DNA of 64,000 bases from Helicostylum pulchrum (GCA_025677825.1 JAIXMO010000082.1:1-64000); one strand, 5' to 3'. Positions 10,463-23,043 are shown, counted from the first letter of the stretch. The notes: generated by a model not told the origin, from the letters alone. Translations and numbers: made by a program.

Positions 10463-13212
10463 TTATAATCCGGCAATAGCTTTATCCACTTGCACCTTTA
10501 GTAAATCTTTATGAAACATGATCTTTGCCAAATCTTCTAATTCAATTGTATCCAATAAACGAATTGTAATGCGTGGTGCATGTTTTACACCAGTAGCCTT
10601 TTTTTTTTTAAAAAAAAAGAGTATATTAAGAATTTACATATATATATTTGTATATTTGAGAAACCATGTGTATGTTACCTTAACCAATGGAAATAATTGG
10701 TCACCTAATAATTGCTTCTTTTCGTGTATTGCTTTTCCATCAAATGAAGTCAGCATGGCATCAATTTCAGCTGTTTTGGCAGGTGCAACAATGGGAATAG
10801 CCCTCGATTTACGAGGAGGTATAACTACTGTCTCACTGACCGCAGTAGTAGGAGGGGATATACTCTTCTTTCTAATAGGAATCATTTGTGAGACTGGTAT
10901 ATAAGCTCTACAGTAATATTAATGCTTAGCAAGTTTATACGTATGAATATATATCCCTTTCATAAGTACCTATGCTTGATTTCAATCTTTTCCTTTCTTT
11001 CTATAACTTTTTCTTTTTCTTTTTCTTCTTCTTCTTCTTCTGAATCAGACTCATCTTCACAGACTTCTAAAGCCTCTACAGCAGCATTAATCTTGACCTT
11101 TAAGAAATCAGGATTAAACAAACAAATGGATCTTTCTTTTCTCTTCAAGGTCAACAACATGTCAACGATATCCGATACAGTGCTACCGTATGATCCGCAC
11201 TGTTTAACAGCATCTGTCATACGTTGTCGTTGAATATGTGCAGTGGACTCGGTCATGATTGAATTAACAGACTCCAAGGATCCTCTTCGTCGAAGTGATC
11301 GAGGTTCCTCTGTCTTTTCCTCTTCAATCTTTTCATATACGTTCACAGGAGCAGGTTGAATACTAGCTCCAGACGCTAAAGAAGCAAGTGATGGTCGAGA
11401 TGCGAATTGAGGTGAAGTGCGAACAGGTGGAGGAGAGAATGAGTTTTCAGTTACTGCGATTGTAGACAACTAGAAACCTTATTTTTTAGTACATGTATAC
11501 GCATATATATATATATATATATATTTTACCTTGCGTTGCATAGGAGTATTGGTAGTACCAATCGACATATCCTTCATATTCATGGATATGTGATCGACAT
11601 GATCAATACCTAAACCATTTAAAGGTCCTACTAAATATTTTTTTAAAAGAAAGGGTTTAAAACTACAGTATGTTTTTTCTTTTAAGCTTGTATTCATTTA
11701 CCTTCGTGAGGATGCCTTGTGTCAAAATAAGGAGTAGGACTAGCATAATCAATAGGAGGAGGAGGAGGAGAATGAAAAGAAGAAGTAGTAGTAGAGCTAG
11801 ACTTTTCCTGTCTAGGTTTCTTTGGTTCATGGTATGCAACGATCATAGGCTTTGATCTACACTGATATCCGTTCATTTCATCCAAGGCAAGTGCAGCCTC
11901 CTCAGGTTTTCCAAAACTGACAAAGCCGTACCCTTTAGATAAACCATTTTGAGGATTGCTCATAACGCGTGCTGATACAATACGACCAAATTTACGAAAG
12001 ATGTTGAACAAGTCGGTGTTATCGATAGTAGGATCCAAGTTTTTAACGTACAGGTTCATATAATCTACGAAGCTATTGTCTTGTTCTACTGCCATTGTAT
12101 TACAAGTAGGTGAAGAAACTGACTGACTCTGAAAAAGAAGAGAATAAATATATATGCGCGCATGCTTAAAAAGGGTTTATCCACTTACAATTCTGCCTGA
12201 GGGACGAGGTAAGTTGTTCATCATGAGTACTGATATTTCACTAACACACAGAAATATGTTAAAAAAAAGGAAGAAAAAAAAGGAAAAAAAAAGGAAAAAA
12301 AAAGAAAAAAGAGAGATAACTATATATAAAAAATAGGGAAGCACAAAGAATCGAGGCCAATACATATATAAAGAACCCTTCTTTACTCCGTTCAACCCCA
12401 ACAGTAAAGCTAAAAAAAAAAAAAGAAAAAAAAAAAACTCCTCTTACATCGTATTCCCATCAAAAGTCTTGTTATCCTATTATATACAACAAATGAGCAA
12501 CAGCAAAAACAAAAAAACAAAAAAAAAAAACAAGAAAAATGGTAAGAAAACGTACCAGGTCAGACACGGAAGAGTCAGAGTCTTGCTTGTAAAAGAACTG
12601 GACAAGAGCTTTTCCACGGTGAGTACCATCTTCGAGAATGGGCTTGCAGATACTCAAGGGCCCATAAGGACGAAATATGTCATAGAGGGTATTATGATCA
12701 ATATGAGGTGGTAAGTTTCTTATTTCCAATATAGGACCTTCAGCTAAAGGTTCTCTATAACGCGAGATTCTAAACTTGAGTATCATTCCATTTGGAAACA
12801 TGTAACCATTAAAAAGTGAATACACTCTATCAGCTAAAAATAAGTAATAAGTAACACACATATATTTTTTTTTAAAAGTATATATGTCACTTACCAATTT
12901 TGGAATCCGGGAAGCTTAAATATCCGCCACCTCGTTCTCTCTTGATACTTTATACACAACACGTTTTTTATATAATTTAGTTTTTTTTTTTTTTTTTTTT
13001 TTCGCTTTTTTGCTTTCTTACTTGTAAAGCTCATATTCATTTAATAGCCTTCGAATGTCATAATCTGATAAGTGATCATTATCATCTTCAAAGTAAAGGT
13101 CTTGAGTCACAAGTTGTTGTTGAGGTTGATCAAAATCGTCCGTGTAGACTGACCGTGTTGTACACGATTTACTACGTGGTGGAAGCTTAATAATAGGTTT
13201 TACCGTAGCCAT
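10463..13212 (-). CDS. Rrm4-like RNA-binding protein: three RRMs plus C-terminal MLLE-like domains
   Basis: Ten exons (13212-13022, 12947-12895, 12833-12556, 12475-12447, 12240-12189, 12128-11702, 11630-11530, 11469-10970, 10907-10679, 10597-10463) give 664 residues. RRM1 (~residues 38-108, GGGYLSFPDSKIADRVYSL) is degenerate at its start. RRM2 contains ILEIRNLPPHIDHNTLYDIF and ALVQFF. RRM3 contains NLYVKNLDPTIDNTDLFNIF and GYGFVSF. A Pro/Ser linker follows. A MLLE-like block then reads VSDIVDMLLTL, and the C-terminal end (KKQLLGDQLFPLV, then KITIRLLD-type helices ending QVDKAIAGL) is a PABC/MLLE domain. Three RRMs followed by several MLLE domains is the layout of Ustilago Rrm4, which carries mRNA on early endosomes along microtubules. 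That role is inferred from architecture. RRM2 is completed only by a 29-nt exon. Confidence 0.78.
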
Positions 13213-14155
13213 CGTTTCTGAGCAATAACAATAAAAAAAAAAGAGGAAGAAAAAGAGATAAAGAAAAAAGAAGAAAAAATAAACAGATGTGCTTTTTTTA
13301 CCTTCAAAATATGAGTTTTAAATAATAAAAAGTGCTGCAAAAAAAGTGTCAGGTTACATGCCTGGAAGTGTCGGTTCCTGAAAAAATAAATCTCGGTTAC
13401 TGAAAAACGTTTTATAGTTGCTTAGATACGGTTGTCATGGACTCGATAAGCGTCAACACTATTTTGCCCCAGGATACATACTACTGGAATCTTATATAGT
13501 AGTTGACACAAGAGCCACTTGATCATGCTAGCAGTAAAAAAAAAAAAAAAATACGGAGTGAACTAATCGTTATGCCTGTCTTTTTTTTTTTTTGGGTGGA
13601 CCCCAAATACAGTAATGATCTTGTTTTTGGATCGTATGGTTTATTATTTTGCGTACCCGGTTTTGATTTTGAAAGCATTGTATCTCTTTACGTTTAAAGG
13701 CTAAAACTAAAATAGTTTCGCTTGTATTTCACAGCCAATAAAAAGATGAAATAAATATATAAAAAAAAGGGGGGGGGGACCTCTTTAATCATTTTACTTT
13801 TTTGAGTTCCCTGTTTTTGTTGTTGTTGTTACCATGGTTTTTTGCGGCACTTGAAAAGGTTATTTTGGTTGCACAGAACTTCACTTTTTTGTTTTAAGAA
13901 AAAAAGAGGGAGCATGATTGACAACTTTTTTTTTTCTCCTTCACGTATCTCCCCCAAAACCCCCTTAAACTCGCTTTCACCCCCTCTTTTTTTTATAAAT
14001 GATTTTTGTTGTTGTTGGTTACTAAGTACACACCTGTTTTCCCCTTAAGAAAGCGTTATTTTTATTACCCTCCCTCTTTTTTTCGCTGTTGTTTGTTTTC
14101 GCCTTTTCTTTTTTTTTTTTTTTTTTTTTTTTTTCCATAAACCAGATAGGTAAAA
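13213..14155. other. Divergent promoter region of the Rrm4-like and G-beta genes
   Basis: Poly-T and C-rich pyrimidine tracts dominate the G-beta side, including a T run of about 27 at 14108-14135. Several short plus-strand frames (13503-13697, 13842-14048) are low complexity and were not accepted as genes. Confidence 0.5.
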
Positions 14156-15262
14156 ATGCCTAATACAAGTGATAGTGATATACCCGAAAGAATAGCAGCT
14201 GCTAGAAGAGAAGCAGAAGCATTAAAAGAACGTATTAAACAACGTAAAGAAGCTTTAGCCGATTCAACCTGTAAGAGAAAGATATTTTTTTTTTTAAAAA
14301 AAAAGACTAACAAATAAATAAAAAAAGTGCAAGAAATGGCCAAGGATGTTGAACCATTACCTCGTATTGTAATGAAGGCAAGAAGAACCTTAAAAGGTCA
14401 CTTGGCAAAGATTTATTCTATGCATTGGGCTACAGATAAAAGACACTTAGTGTCAGCGTCACAAGACGGTAAATTGATTGTTTGGGACGCATACTCGACC
14501 AATAAAGTGAATGCTATACCTTTACGATCCTCATGGGTGATGACCTGTGCGTATGCACCTTCGGGTAATTTTGTAGCTTGTGGTGGGCTAGACAACATTT
14601 GTTCGATTTATAACTTGCGAACGCGCGATGGTCCAGTTCGTCCTGCAAGAGAACTCTCTGCTCATAATGGTTACTTGAGTAGTTGTCGATTTATAAATGA
14701 TCGTCAAATCATTACTGCCTCTGGTGATATGACTTGTATGCTGTGGGATATTGATGCTGGTGTAAAGACTGAAGAATTTACTGACCATACAGGTGATGTG
14801 ATGAGTCTTTCCTTGGGACCAAATCCAAATGTATTTGTTACTGGTGCATGTGATTCTACTGCAAAAGTGTGGGATATAAGAACAAAGCGATGTGTGCAGA
14901 CTTTTGTAGGTCATGAATCGGATATAAATGCTGTTCAGTTCTTTCCTGATGGTAATTCTTTTGCTACTGGTTCTGATGATGCTACCTGTAGATTGTTCGA
15001 TTTACGTGCTGATTGTGAATTAAGTGTCTATTCTCATGAATCCATCTTGTGTGGTATTACTTCCATTGGTTTCTCTCCATCTGGTAGACTTTTGTTTGGT
15101 GGTTATGATGATTATAATTGTAATGTTTGGGATACGCTCAAGTGTGAAAGAGTAGGTGTACTATCTGCTCATGATAATAGAGTATCTTGTTTAGGTATTG
15201 CTGGTGATGGTATGGCATTATGTACAGGAAGTTGGGATTCAACATTAAAAGTCTGGGCCTAA
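14156..15262 (+). CDS. Heterotrimeric G-protein beta subunit
   Basis: Two exons (14156-14270 and 14328-15262) give 349 residues, the family's usual length. The N-terminal helix ([20 protein letters not shown]) is the coiled coil that pairs with G-gamma. Seven WD40 blades follow, with characteristic strings such as [48 protein letters not shown] and the terminal [14 protein letters not shown]. This is the conserved signalling G-beta, acting at the plasma membrane with G-alpha in nutrient and pheromone (trisporic acid) responses. The intron is 57 bp. The ATG lies 20 bp after a long T run. Confidence 0.95.
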
Positions 15263-15309
15263 AATGACCATAACAAAAAAAAAACAAAAAACTACTATTA
15301 TTACCCTCT

Positions 15310-15340
<31 letters not shown>

Positions 15341-15453
15341 GGTAACTCCTTATATCACTATGGCAACGATAACTTGTAAAAATATATCAACTCTCTCTCT
15401 CTCACTCTCTCTCACTTTTTTTTTTTTTTTTTTTTTTTTTTTTGGCTGTTTTA

Positions 15454-15927
15454 TTAAAAAAATAGGGGTGAGTGGCGTTTACCAAAAATACGGCCAATAA
15501 AACCAGTGGAATGCCTTCTTTCTTCATTAAAATGTAATAAATAATCATGAGAGGCTCTTCTTTTCAGTGAGGGTATAGAGGGAGTATACAGCGAACTTGG
15601 ACAGCTCTGACTAACGCGTTGAATGGATAATGCCAACGGGTCTTGAAACTGTTTAACAAATCTATACTCTCTATTGACTCTTTCTAATTCTTTTGTTAGT
15701 CGTCTCATATTATCGGGATGATCTAAATAGTTTTTATCATCTGCTAAAAAAGACTGTCTCTGTAACATCATTTTATGTTGTGTGCGACTTGGGTATAAAA
15801 TTGTCTTTTCTTCATTGATCTGTTGTTGTTGTTGTTGTTGTTGAGCGTGCGCTGTAAATGTTGTCAATTGAATACTAGGCGGTGATCTTAAAAGAGTTGG
15901 TCTTTTAATCAAATTAACTTCTTCCAT
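15454..15927 (-). CDS. Small basic, Gln-rich protein of unknown function
   Basis: A frame of 157 residues starting MEEVNLIKRPTLL. It has a poly-Gln run (~residues 29-36), a helix with charged repeat (NMRRLTKELERVNREYRFVKQF) and a Ser/Arg-rich tail with possible phospho-sites (KRRASHD, RRHSTG). No domain is recognised. An in-frame extension upstream to 16086 is low complexity (Phe/Leu from a GA tract) and was not used. It lies convergent to G-beta with about 190 bp between. Confidence 0.45.
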   Translation of the reverse strand: MEEVNLIKRPTLLRSPPSIQLTTFTAHAQQQQQQQQINEEKTILYPSRTQHKMMLQRQSFLADDKNYLDHPDNMRRLTKELERVNREYRFVKQFQDPLALSIQRVSQSCPSSLYTPSIPSLKRRASHDYLLHFNEERRHSTGFIGRIFGKRHSPLFF

Positions 15928-16105
15928 GCTACGTATAACAAAAAAGAAAAAAAGAGAGAGCGAAAGAAAGAGAGCGAAAAGAAAGAGAGCGAAAAGAAAG
16001 AAAGGGGGCAAGTTTATATGCGACAAACAAACAATGATAGTACAGTATAAACATAGATGCTTCATCATGCACACACACACACACACTGATCAAAAACAGT
16101 CTTTA

Positions 16106-17576
16106 TTAAACTACTATTTTACTAATTAAAATATAAAGTTTAAATTTGTGCCAGTACTTTTGAATTATCCTTATTATAGCTTTTGCAACTGGACTTTGAT
16201 TTTTATATAAGACAAGAAACAGTAATAGCGTAGTTATCAAATTCATCGTAGCGTGTTTTAATGCCGCCTAAAACAAACACGTTAAAATTAACCTGTTTTA
16301 CTCACAAACAAAACTTTTTTTTTTTTTTTTACCTTGATGACCCATTTCCACCCTTCTTCTTGTACTGTATATTTCGGCTTTCTTGCTAATTTTTTTTTAC
16401 CATCTCTATCCACAATTTCTTTTCTTAGCCCATTAATACGTTCATTTAACGCTTCGATTTCCAACTGTATCGATTCAATCGCTCTTTTAGTAGCTGGTCC
16501 GAGTAGCACATGTTGGTCCGATGATCTGCCACCCAACACAAACCGTTCATTCGTCACACTATTATTATACTGAGTTGCCGTCACTGACGACGATGCACTC
16601 ACTGGAGATCGGTAAATATCCTGCTGTGAACTACTACTGGGCCGACTATTATTATTATATTGTTGCATGCTAGAAGATTGCATCACCCAAGGATTTACAC
16701 TCTCATCAAAATTATCATCATATACTCTCCTTCTTATATTAGAAGCTACAGACATTGGTCTTATATCTGCACTACGTGATGAGGATTGTGATAACCTTCC
16801 AAATTCTGTGGGTGCCGTTCGCATCGATAACTGTCCTGTAGATGAAGCTCTACTAGATGCTCTAGATCCACCACCACCACCACCACCACGCCATACTCTC
16901 GCTGCAGGTTGTCTACGTGTAGGTGTCGCTCTCTCCACTTGTCTCAAGTAAGCGAGTTCTTCTGCTTCCGTTGATCCAACACTTGAATCTTCTTCACTAG
17001 ATGAATCACCGCTATCGCCTGACGGTTGCATCACCGCAAATGATTGAATGATTTGATGAGCTTGAGCCCTGCCAGCAGGTTTCTTATAAGCCTGCAAAAC
17101 GAATTAATCGATTAATATATACACATACACATTTTATAAGAATCATTTTTACCTCCATTGCTACTTGTAATAGTATTTCTACATACGCATGCTTCGCTTT
17201 CAATTCAGTTATACCTTCCAACTTTTTCCAAGCGTCCCTATATTCATATATATATATAAGAACATGTATATTTCCATTCGGGAACTTTTTTTTCTATATA
17301 TATGTGTGTACCATTTAGCTCTTCCAACAACATCAAATATACCAGGTCTAGGTGTATTTATATTTCCCTGAGATACCTGTTTATAAAACGAATACAGCTA
17401 TAGAACAAGGTATTAGTTTCGGTACTTTTTCTGTTTTTGTTCTTGCTTACTTCTAATCTTTGGTCTTTTGTTGGTTGAACATTGGAAGAATTAGGTAAAT
17501 GTTGTACAATATATAATGCTTTATTATAACGTTGACTAATATATCGATCAGAGTAATGAGGTGGTATATTAATCAT
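16106..17576 (-). CDS. Acyl-CoA-binding domain protein with C-terminal tail anchor (Atg37/ACBD5-like)
   Basis: Five exons (17576-17451, 17397-17312, 17237-17153, 17091-16333, 16267-16106) give 405 residues. Residues 1-105 form an ACBP domain: [31 protein letters not shown], then [25 protein letters not shown], with the usual acyl-CoA-contacting Tyr and Lys positions. A long Ser-rich disordered region with a Gly run follows, then a coiled coil ([20 protein letters not shown]). The last exon supplies a membrane helix ([15 protein letters not shown]) with a basic tail ([13 protein letters not shown]). This is the architecture of Pichia Atg37 and vertebrate ACBD4/5, peroxisome or ER tail-anchored acyl-CoA sensors used in pexophagy and membrane contact. 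An FFAT motif was not identified. Confidence 0.8.
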
Positions 17577-17592
17577 GGTTCTGTTTCGCCAC

Positions 17593-17623
<31 letters not shown>

Positions 17624-18046
17624 AAGGTAAAATAAATAAAAGGGGTTGTGATAATTTCCAAAGTTAATAACATTATTGGATGGAGTTTTAAAGAATAAAA
17701 GGGAAAAAGTGACATGACGGGAAAGATTCTGTACTACAACTGTTTTAAGAGGAATTCTCTTCATGCATGTTCAGTCATATTTGTTTTATATTAAGCGTAT
17801 CACCGTAAAACGTACCTGATTTAACAAGACCTTTTTTTTTTTTTTGCATAATATAAAACAGTTTTTTTTTAACCAATTGCATCTTTACAACAATAAAAAA
17901 AGAAACTACCCAAAAAAGCACCGCTTCGGCCTTTTTTGTTTCGGCCCAAACAAGTATGTTTTATATATTCTGTATGCACGGTGAACGCTCACAGTTTAAA
18001 TTTATTTAAAATAAAAGAAGACGCTTTTTAGGTAAACAAAAAAAAA
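17577..18046. other. Spacer
   Basis: Poly-A run of about 28 at 17598-17625 (poly-T on the coding strand of the acyl-CoA-binding gene, just before its start). No gene was recognised. Confidence 0.5.
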
Positions 18047-18956
18047 CTAATCCAGTCTTTCATAATAATGGTAATCCGGGTTTCCAATAAACGAAGCAAG
18101 CAGCATGGATAAAGAAAGTATGGTACTAAGACACCATGACACAGAATTCATGATGAACGATTGATCATATTTCGTACCTGAATAGAATATCGAACTTGTG
18201 TTGTACAAGTAAGCAATAATAGAAAATGAAATAATCGATGGCACAGCTAATAATGGTACATAAATAAACAAACTACTGGTTTTTTCCCCTTTTTATATTT
18301 ATATGTTTACCGTGAAGTATAAGCATTCTATTAACAACAACAATAACAAAAAAGAGGTTAAAAAACACATAAAAAAAGGTCATCTTATCATTATTATTAC
18401 CCTGATACAAGTTTCCATCCTCTCTCTCTCTTTTCTCTATGACTGCACATTACACCTAATAAAGCCACAATTGTCAGTGTCCCTACCACTGCACCAAGTA
18501 TCATGCCTGCTCCAGCTGCTTGCCAAAGCTCACAAAACCCCTCTAACACAGAAATCAAGTTAATTTATCAAAACACTCTTTTTAAATCTTTTTTTTTTTT
18601 TTTTTTTACCTTCTTGACAATCATTATTGGCGAGTCTTGGAAAAGCTCGACAATCACCAGTAAGACTATAGATGCATAATTCAATCAAATCTCCTTTATT
18701 TTCCCTCCCCTTTATTACTATGCTTTTTACCTTTCACATAGTTTAAATAACCCATAATTTGTTTCAGAATAAAATGGTTTGGGTATAATATGCGTTAACC
18801 TATATTTTTTTTTAAAAAAAAGTTAGAAAAATTCGTTAAATATATCCCCCAAAAAAAAAGACACACAAACCATTTTGGTAGAAATAAAGCCGTCAGATTT
18901 AACGCATAACTACAACAAAATAAAAAGAACACAACAACATATCCTAGTAAAGGCAT
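18047..18956 (-). CDS. Claudin/SUR7-like tetraspan membrane protein
   Basis: Six exons (18956-18871, 18799-18731, 18665-18610, 18542-18454, 18327-18311, 18275-18047) give 181 residues with consistent phases; exon 5 is 17 nt. The acceptor of the last exon could also be 3 bp downstream. The protein starts with a signal-anchor (MPLLGYVVVFFLFCCSYAL). An extracellular loop follows with W..., then GLFKLCES, then two Cys (GDCRAF, NDCQEGFCELW), which is the W-GLW-C-C pattern of the PMP22/claudin and fungal SUR7/PalI superfamily. Three more hydrophobic helices come after it. Such proteins sit in plasma-membrane domains (eisosomes) or act in pH sensing. The subfamily cannot be told from the sequence. 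Confidence 0.65.
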
Positions 18957-19995
18957 ATTTTCAAAAAACTAAAGAAAAAGAGAGAGAGAAAAAAAAAGGA
19001 AAAAAAAGGGGGAGAGAGAATAATAATGCATGTTATTTGTCGCACACACACACAATACAGGGTTTCAAAAAAAAAAAAAAAAATCTTGTTTACGTGGCTG
19101 AGAAAAAAGAAGGTGAATCTTAACTACACGCACCAAAAAAACAAGGAACATGCACAGTAGCCGCTCTACTTTATGAAATATCACCTTTTTTAAAAGGTGT
19201 TTGGTATTTTTTTTGACGTACTTAGGGTCGAGAGTATCCCTTGCTATACTGATTTCGGTGTCCTTATGCTCTCCCTGTATATAGTTTATTGACATACTCT
19301 AGCGTGCTCTCTAAAATACACTTTTAATAAAATATATCATAAAGCAAACGGAAAAAGTCAAAAAAAGGAATAACTGATAAACTAATAATTAAGAAAGACC
19401 AACGATAAAATAAAAGCGAAACAACCTTTTATATCAAGACACGGTTTAACTCTGGATAATCACTGATACCCTTTAGTAGATCCTATCAAGCCTGTATATC
19501 ATATATAAGCGATGATTTTTTTTTTATTCTATTGTTCTTTAACGTAACTGTACATTATCGTAGCTATCCAGATATAAATGATATTTACAAGATAAAGTCT
19601 GCGATGGATATTTACTTGAATGTTGCAACTAGCTAGGCGAAAATGAGTTCATTTTAACACATACTGTTATCCCCTTTTTGGAGGAGAGATAAGGTTACCT
19701 TCATACGGTAGATGAGGACTGTTCTTACATACCACATCAATATTCTGGTACCTTATGCAGACTAAGATTTTATACCGTGCGTTTTTATTGGCTTACAAGG
19801 CCCTAAAATTTTTAATAGAAATTTTTATACAGACAACTGACGGTCATCAAGGTAACGTCTTTTCAGATTTGACGCGATTAAAAAAAGTGAGAGATTTTCG
19901 CTATATTACACCTTTCATTTTTTACGTAAAAATTCCCCCTTTTTTCAACTTTACCCAACTTTTTTTTTTCTCTCTTTTATATATAAATATATATA
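18957..19995. other. Divergent spacer, about 1 kb
   Basis: Upstream of both the tetraspan gene (minus) and the SAM/NAB-like gene (plus). It contains purine-rich tracts (18968-19020), a poly-A run at 19066-19082 and an ACACAC stretch. No gene was recognised. Confidence 0.5.
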
Positions 19996-21025
19996 ATGCA
20001 AACTCTGAAAGCATTTCTTGATTCAATTCAATTACAACAATACCATCCCGCATTCTTAAAAGCGGGAGCAACGGACCAAGACTTGCAACAATTTATAGAA
20101 TTTACGGACCAGGAACTAAACGAGTTACTTGCCGTACTTGACATGTTGCCATTTCATGCCATCAAGTTTAAAAAGTCGCTAAGAGAATTAAAGTACACAC
20201 AAGACGTTATACCAGAAACTGATTTAGTGAATGTAAGCATAAAAACTCCAATTTATTTTCCTTTATTAACATAAAAAATAGGCATTGCCTTCTACCCGCC
20301 AATTTATTGTATCACACGCCACTATCTACGGTAAAAAAACTAGTCGTCCACTTACATCTTACGAAGAAGCCATCAACCATGCTGCATTGGAGTTGGCCCT
20401 TCATAACCCAATTTTAATCTCCAAAAAGGGTACATTATTCGACCTAGCCAAGAAAAAGTTATTACAGGACGGGTACCGATACAAACGAGGTAGTAGTCGA
20501 TCCAAATTAAAAGAACAAGAATCCAAACCAAAGCCTACTGTAACTGAAGACCAGCAACGAGACGTTTTATTGAAGCGACAAGCCAACGCACAACGTATGT
20601 CTGCAAAGCGTCTAGAAAAGATTAATGTCTTACAGCAGCAGGTAGATACCGCATTACAGCATCGTCAACGCACGGAGAACAAACTAGCAACGGGTTGTCA
20701 TGACCCGTTAAACCGACTGGCTTTAGAAGCCGAATTAATTCATTATGAAGAAACAAAGATAAAATTAACAAAGGAAACAAGTAAATTAAAAGCTCAAGAA
20801 AGAAAACATCAATGGTACAAACGACGTAAATTAGAAAGAACTGCAAGTCAGTCTACGGACGAAGGATTTTCGTCTCAAAATTCTTGTTATATGGAAGAAG
20901 AAGAAAGGCACTCTGCGTTTTCTATTTATACTCCTCATTCTTCTTCACAGGATGAATATTTACCTGTTGCTTGCCCTAGAGAAAGTGATGTACGAGCAAG
21001 TTCAATATCTGATTATGACCGTTGA
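19996..21025 (+). CDS. SAM/NAB-like domain protein with C-terminal coiled coil
   Basis: Two exons (19996-20232, 20282-21025) give 326 residues. Residues 3-65 (LKAFLDSIQLQQYHPAFLK, then LQQFIEFTDQELNELLAVLD, then HAIKFKKSLREL) match a SAM-type fold as in NAB co-repressors. After residue ~95 a second conserved-looking block (SYEEAINHAALELALHNPIL, then GTLFDLAKKKLLQDGYRYK) is followed by Arg/Lys-rich coiled coil (~170-240) and a Ser-rich tail. A role in transcriptional or signalling scaffolding is plausible from the SAM domain. Nothing in the sequence fixes a partner. Confidence 0.6.
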
Positions 21026-21080
21026 AATAAAATAAAATAAAATAAATAAAGTATAAAGCATAAAAAAAAAAGTGTTCTCT

Positions 21081-22822
21081 TTATATAGTATCGTATTCTA
21101 GAGCAACTAAAAAATCAGCACCCCAAGGTATAGTGTTTCCTTTAATCCCAACACGCTTCCAACACAATCTTGGTATACCAATATCGACCAAATACAACTC
21201 TCCAGTAACTTGTTCGGACTTGCACCCAGATTTAGGTGCACCAAGACAAATAGTCCATTTAGGATGAATCATATGTTCTGAATGATGGGGTACACCAGTA
21301 CTCGCATCCACACCACTAGGAAAATCAATAGACAATGTAGGTTTTGACTGTTGATTAGCCCAATCGATAGCTCTACACACGGCATCGAACGTATACTGAT
21401 CCTGAACATCGATCAATTTATCATCTACACCCAAAATAGCATCTACAATTATATCTGATTCACCTAAATCCTGAATACTATACACAGTGACAACACCACA
21501 CTTTCTTGCCATCAACTCGTATTTTGCGATAGCAGTACATAAATTATCTTGGTGGGTCGTAATACACACAGTTACCAAACACCCATGGTTAATCAAATGT
21601 GTTGCAGCTACTAACCCAATAGCTCCGCTTTTATTATTACCCACCAAGATAATAACGGAAGGAGATACAACATCCGTTTGATTCAACAGTTGCAGTATCA
21701 ATAATGCAGATCCTCTACCGCTATTTTCTATAGCCAATTCTTCAAAGTTACTTGACGCCTTGGTACATTCGTGTTCGACATGTGCCATCTGTAAAGGAGA
21801 TACGACGGGACACAGCACACCTGTTGTTGTTACAATACTAATGGGTTTTATGGGCTGCTTAAAGATTCTTCGTTTAGAGTATTCATCTGGTGTTTGAGAA
21901 TCATTATCACTTTCGTCTCCAAAATCTTGGTTATAAACAGTCGGTTCAATCTCAAGTACGTTTTCGGTCGGTAACAAGTTTACCTTTTTTTGTGGTAATC
22001 TATTTAACGTTACTAATAATTCCTCTGGTGCTGTATCATCGGCTTCCTATTATAACGGATTAGTTTCATTTTGTGTGTATGTACATGTATATAATTTAAC
22101 TTTACTCTTATCTCTGCAAACACTTTTGCTTTATCAAACATATCCAAGTTCTTTTGAAAATCAAATTCTTCTTTGATAAATATGTTTACATCTTCTCCAG
22201 CCCAACCGTCCATGGTTTTTCTATTATTGTTGTTGTTATTATTACTATTACGTGATGGTTGTTTCAATTTTCGTGCTTTTGAGAAGAGTTAACACGTTTT
22301 TTCTTTCTCCTTTACATATATTCACAACATACGAGTTTATACTTACTTTTAGATACAGATTTTACAGGTGTTACCTACACACATTTATAAAAAAAAAAAA
22401 AAAAAGAAATATAAATAATTACGTATACTTTTTTTTTTTTTTTTTAAGATGCCATACTTTTGGTGGTGGGTCTTGTTCTAATACATGATGGTCTAAAGGC
22501 GATGGTTGAATAGTCGTGGTAGAAGAAGGAGGAGTAGCGGTAGCCGAAGGCGTGTTCATAACTTGCAAGTCTTTAATGTCTTTACCGACGACACCATAAA
22601 TAGGTGTACGATGAGGAGGTTGACCAAAAAAGAACAAGGTAACTGTTTTTCATGTTAATATAAAATGCTTAACAATAAAAAAAAAAATAAAAAAAAAAAA
22701 AACTCACCATCTTTTAAGGTCATTTGTTGGTTAGAAGGTTCGAGTTGAGAGACAACACCTTCCAACTTGATACCAGAATGTAGTAACACGGATACTTTTA
22801 AACCTAGAAAAGCTTCTGCCAT
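21081..22822 (-). CDS. EDC3: Enhancer of mRNA-decapping protein 3 (EDC3)
   Basis: Five exons (22822-22708, 22642-22458, 22374-22347, 22275-22106, 22046-21081) give 487 residues. N-terminal LSm-type domain: AEAFLGLKVSVLLHSGIKLE, then EGVVSQLEPSNQQMTLKDG. FDF motif block: KEEFDFQKNLDMFDKAKVF. C-terminal YjeF_N (Rossmann) domain: VIILVGNNKSGAIGLVAATHL, DAILGVDD and SIDFPSGVDASTG. This is the exact order of EDC3, a P-body scaffold that activates Dcp2 and dimerises through the YjeF_N fold. An in-frame ATG at 22864 would add 14 residues; the internal start at 22822 fits the LSm boundary better. It is convergent with the SAM/NAB-like gene (55 bp between) and divergent from the bHLH gene. Confidence 0.9.
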
Positions 22823-23043
22823 ATTTATTTGAGCTGGAAAAGAAAAAGATAGAAGACCAGACATATTGCAGTGCTTTAAAAAAAAAAAGTTTTATACACT
22901 TGGAGTGAACCAATCAGAATCTTTTTTTTTTTGTTGTCTCACCCAAGGAAAAAAATCTTTTTTTTTTTTTTTTTTTTTTTCCCTCTCCTCTTTTACATCT
23001 TTTAATACGCACATTTTTTTAAAAGACTAAAAAGAAAAGAGAG

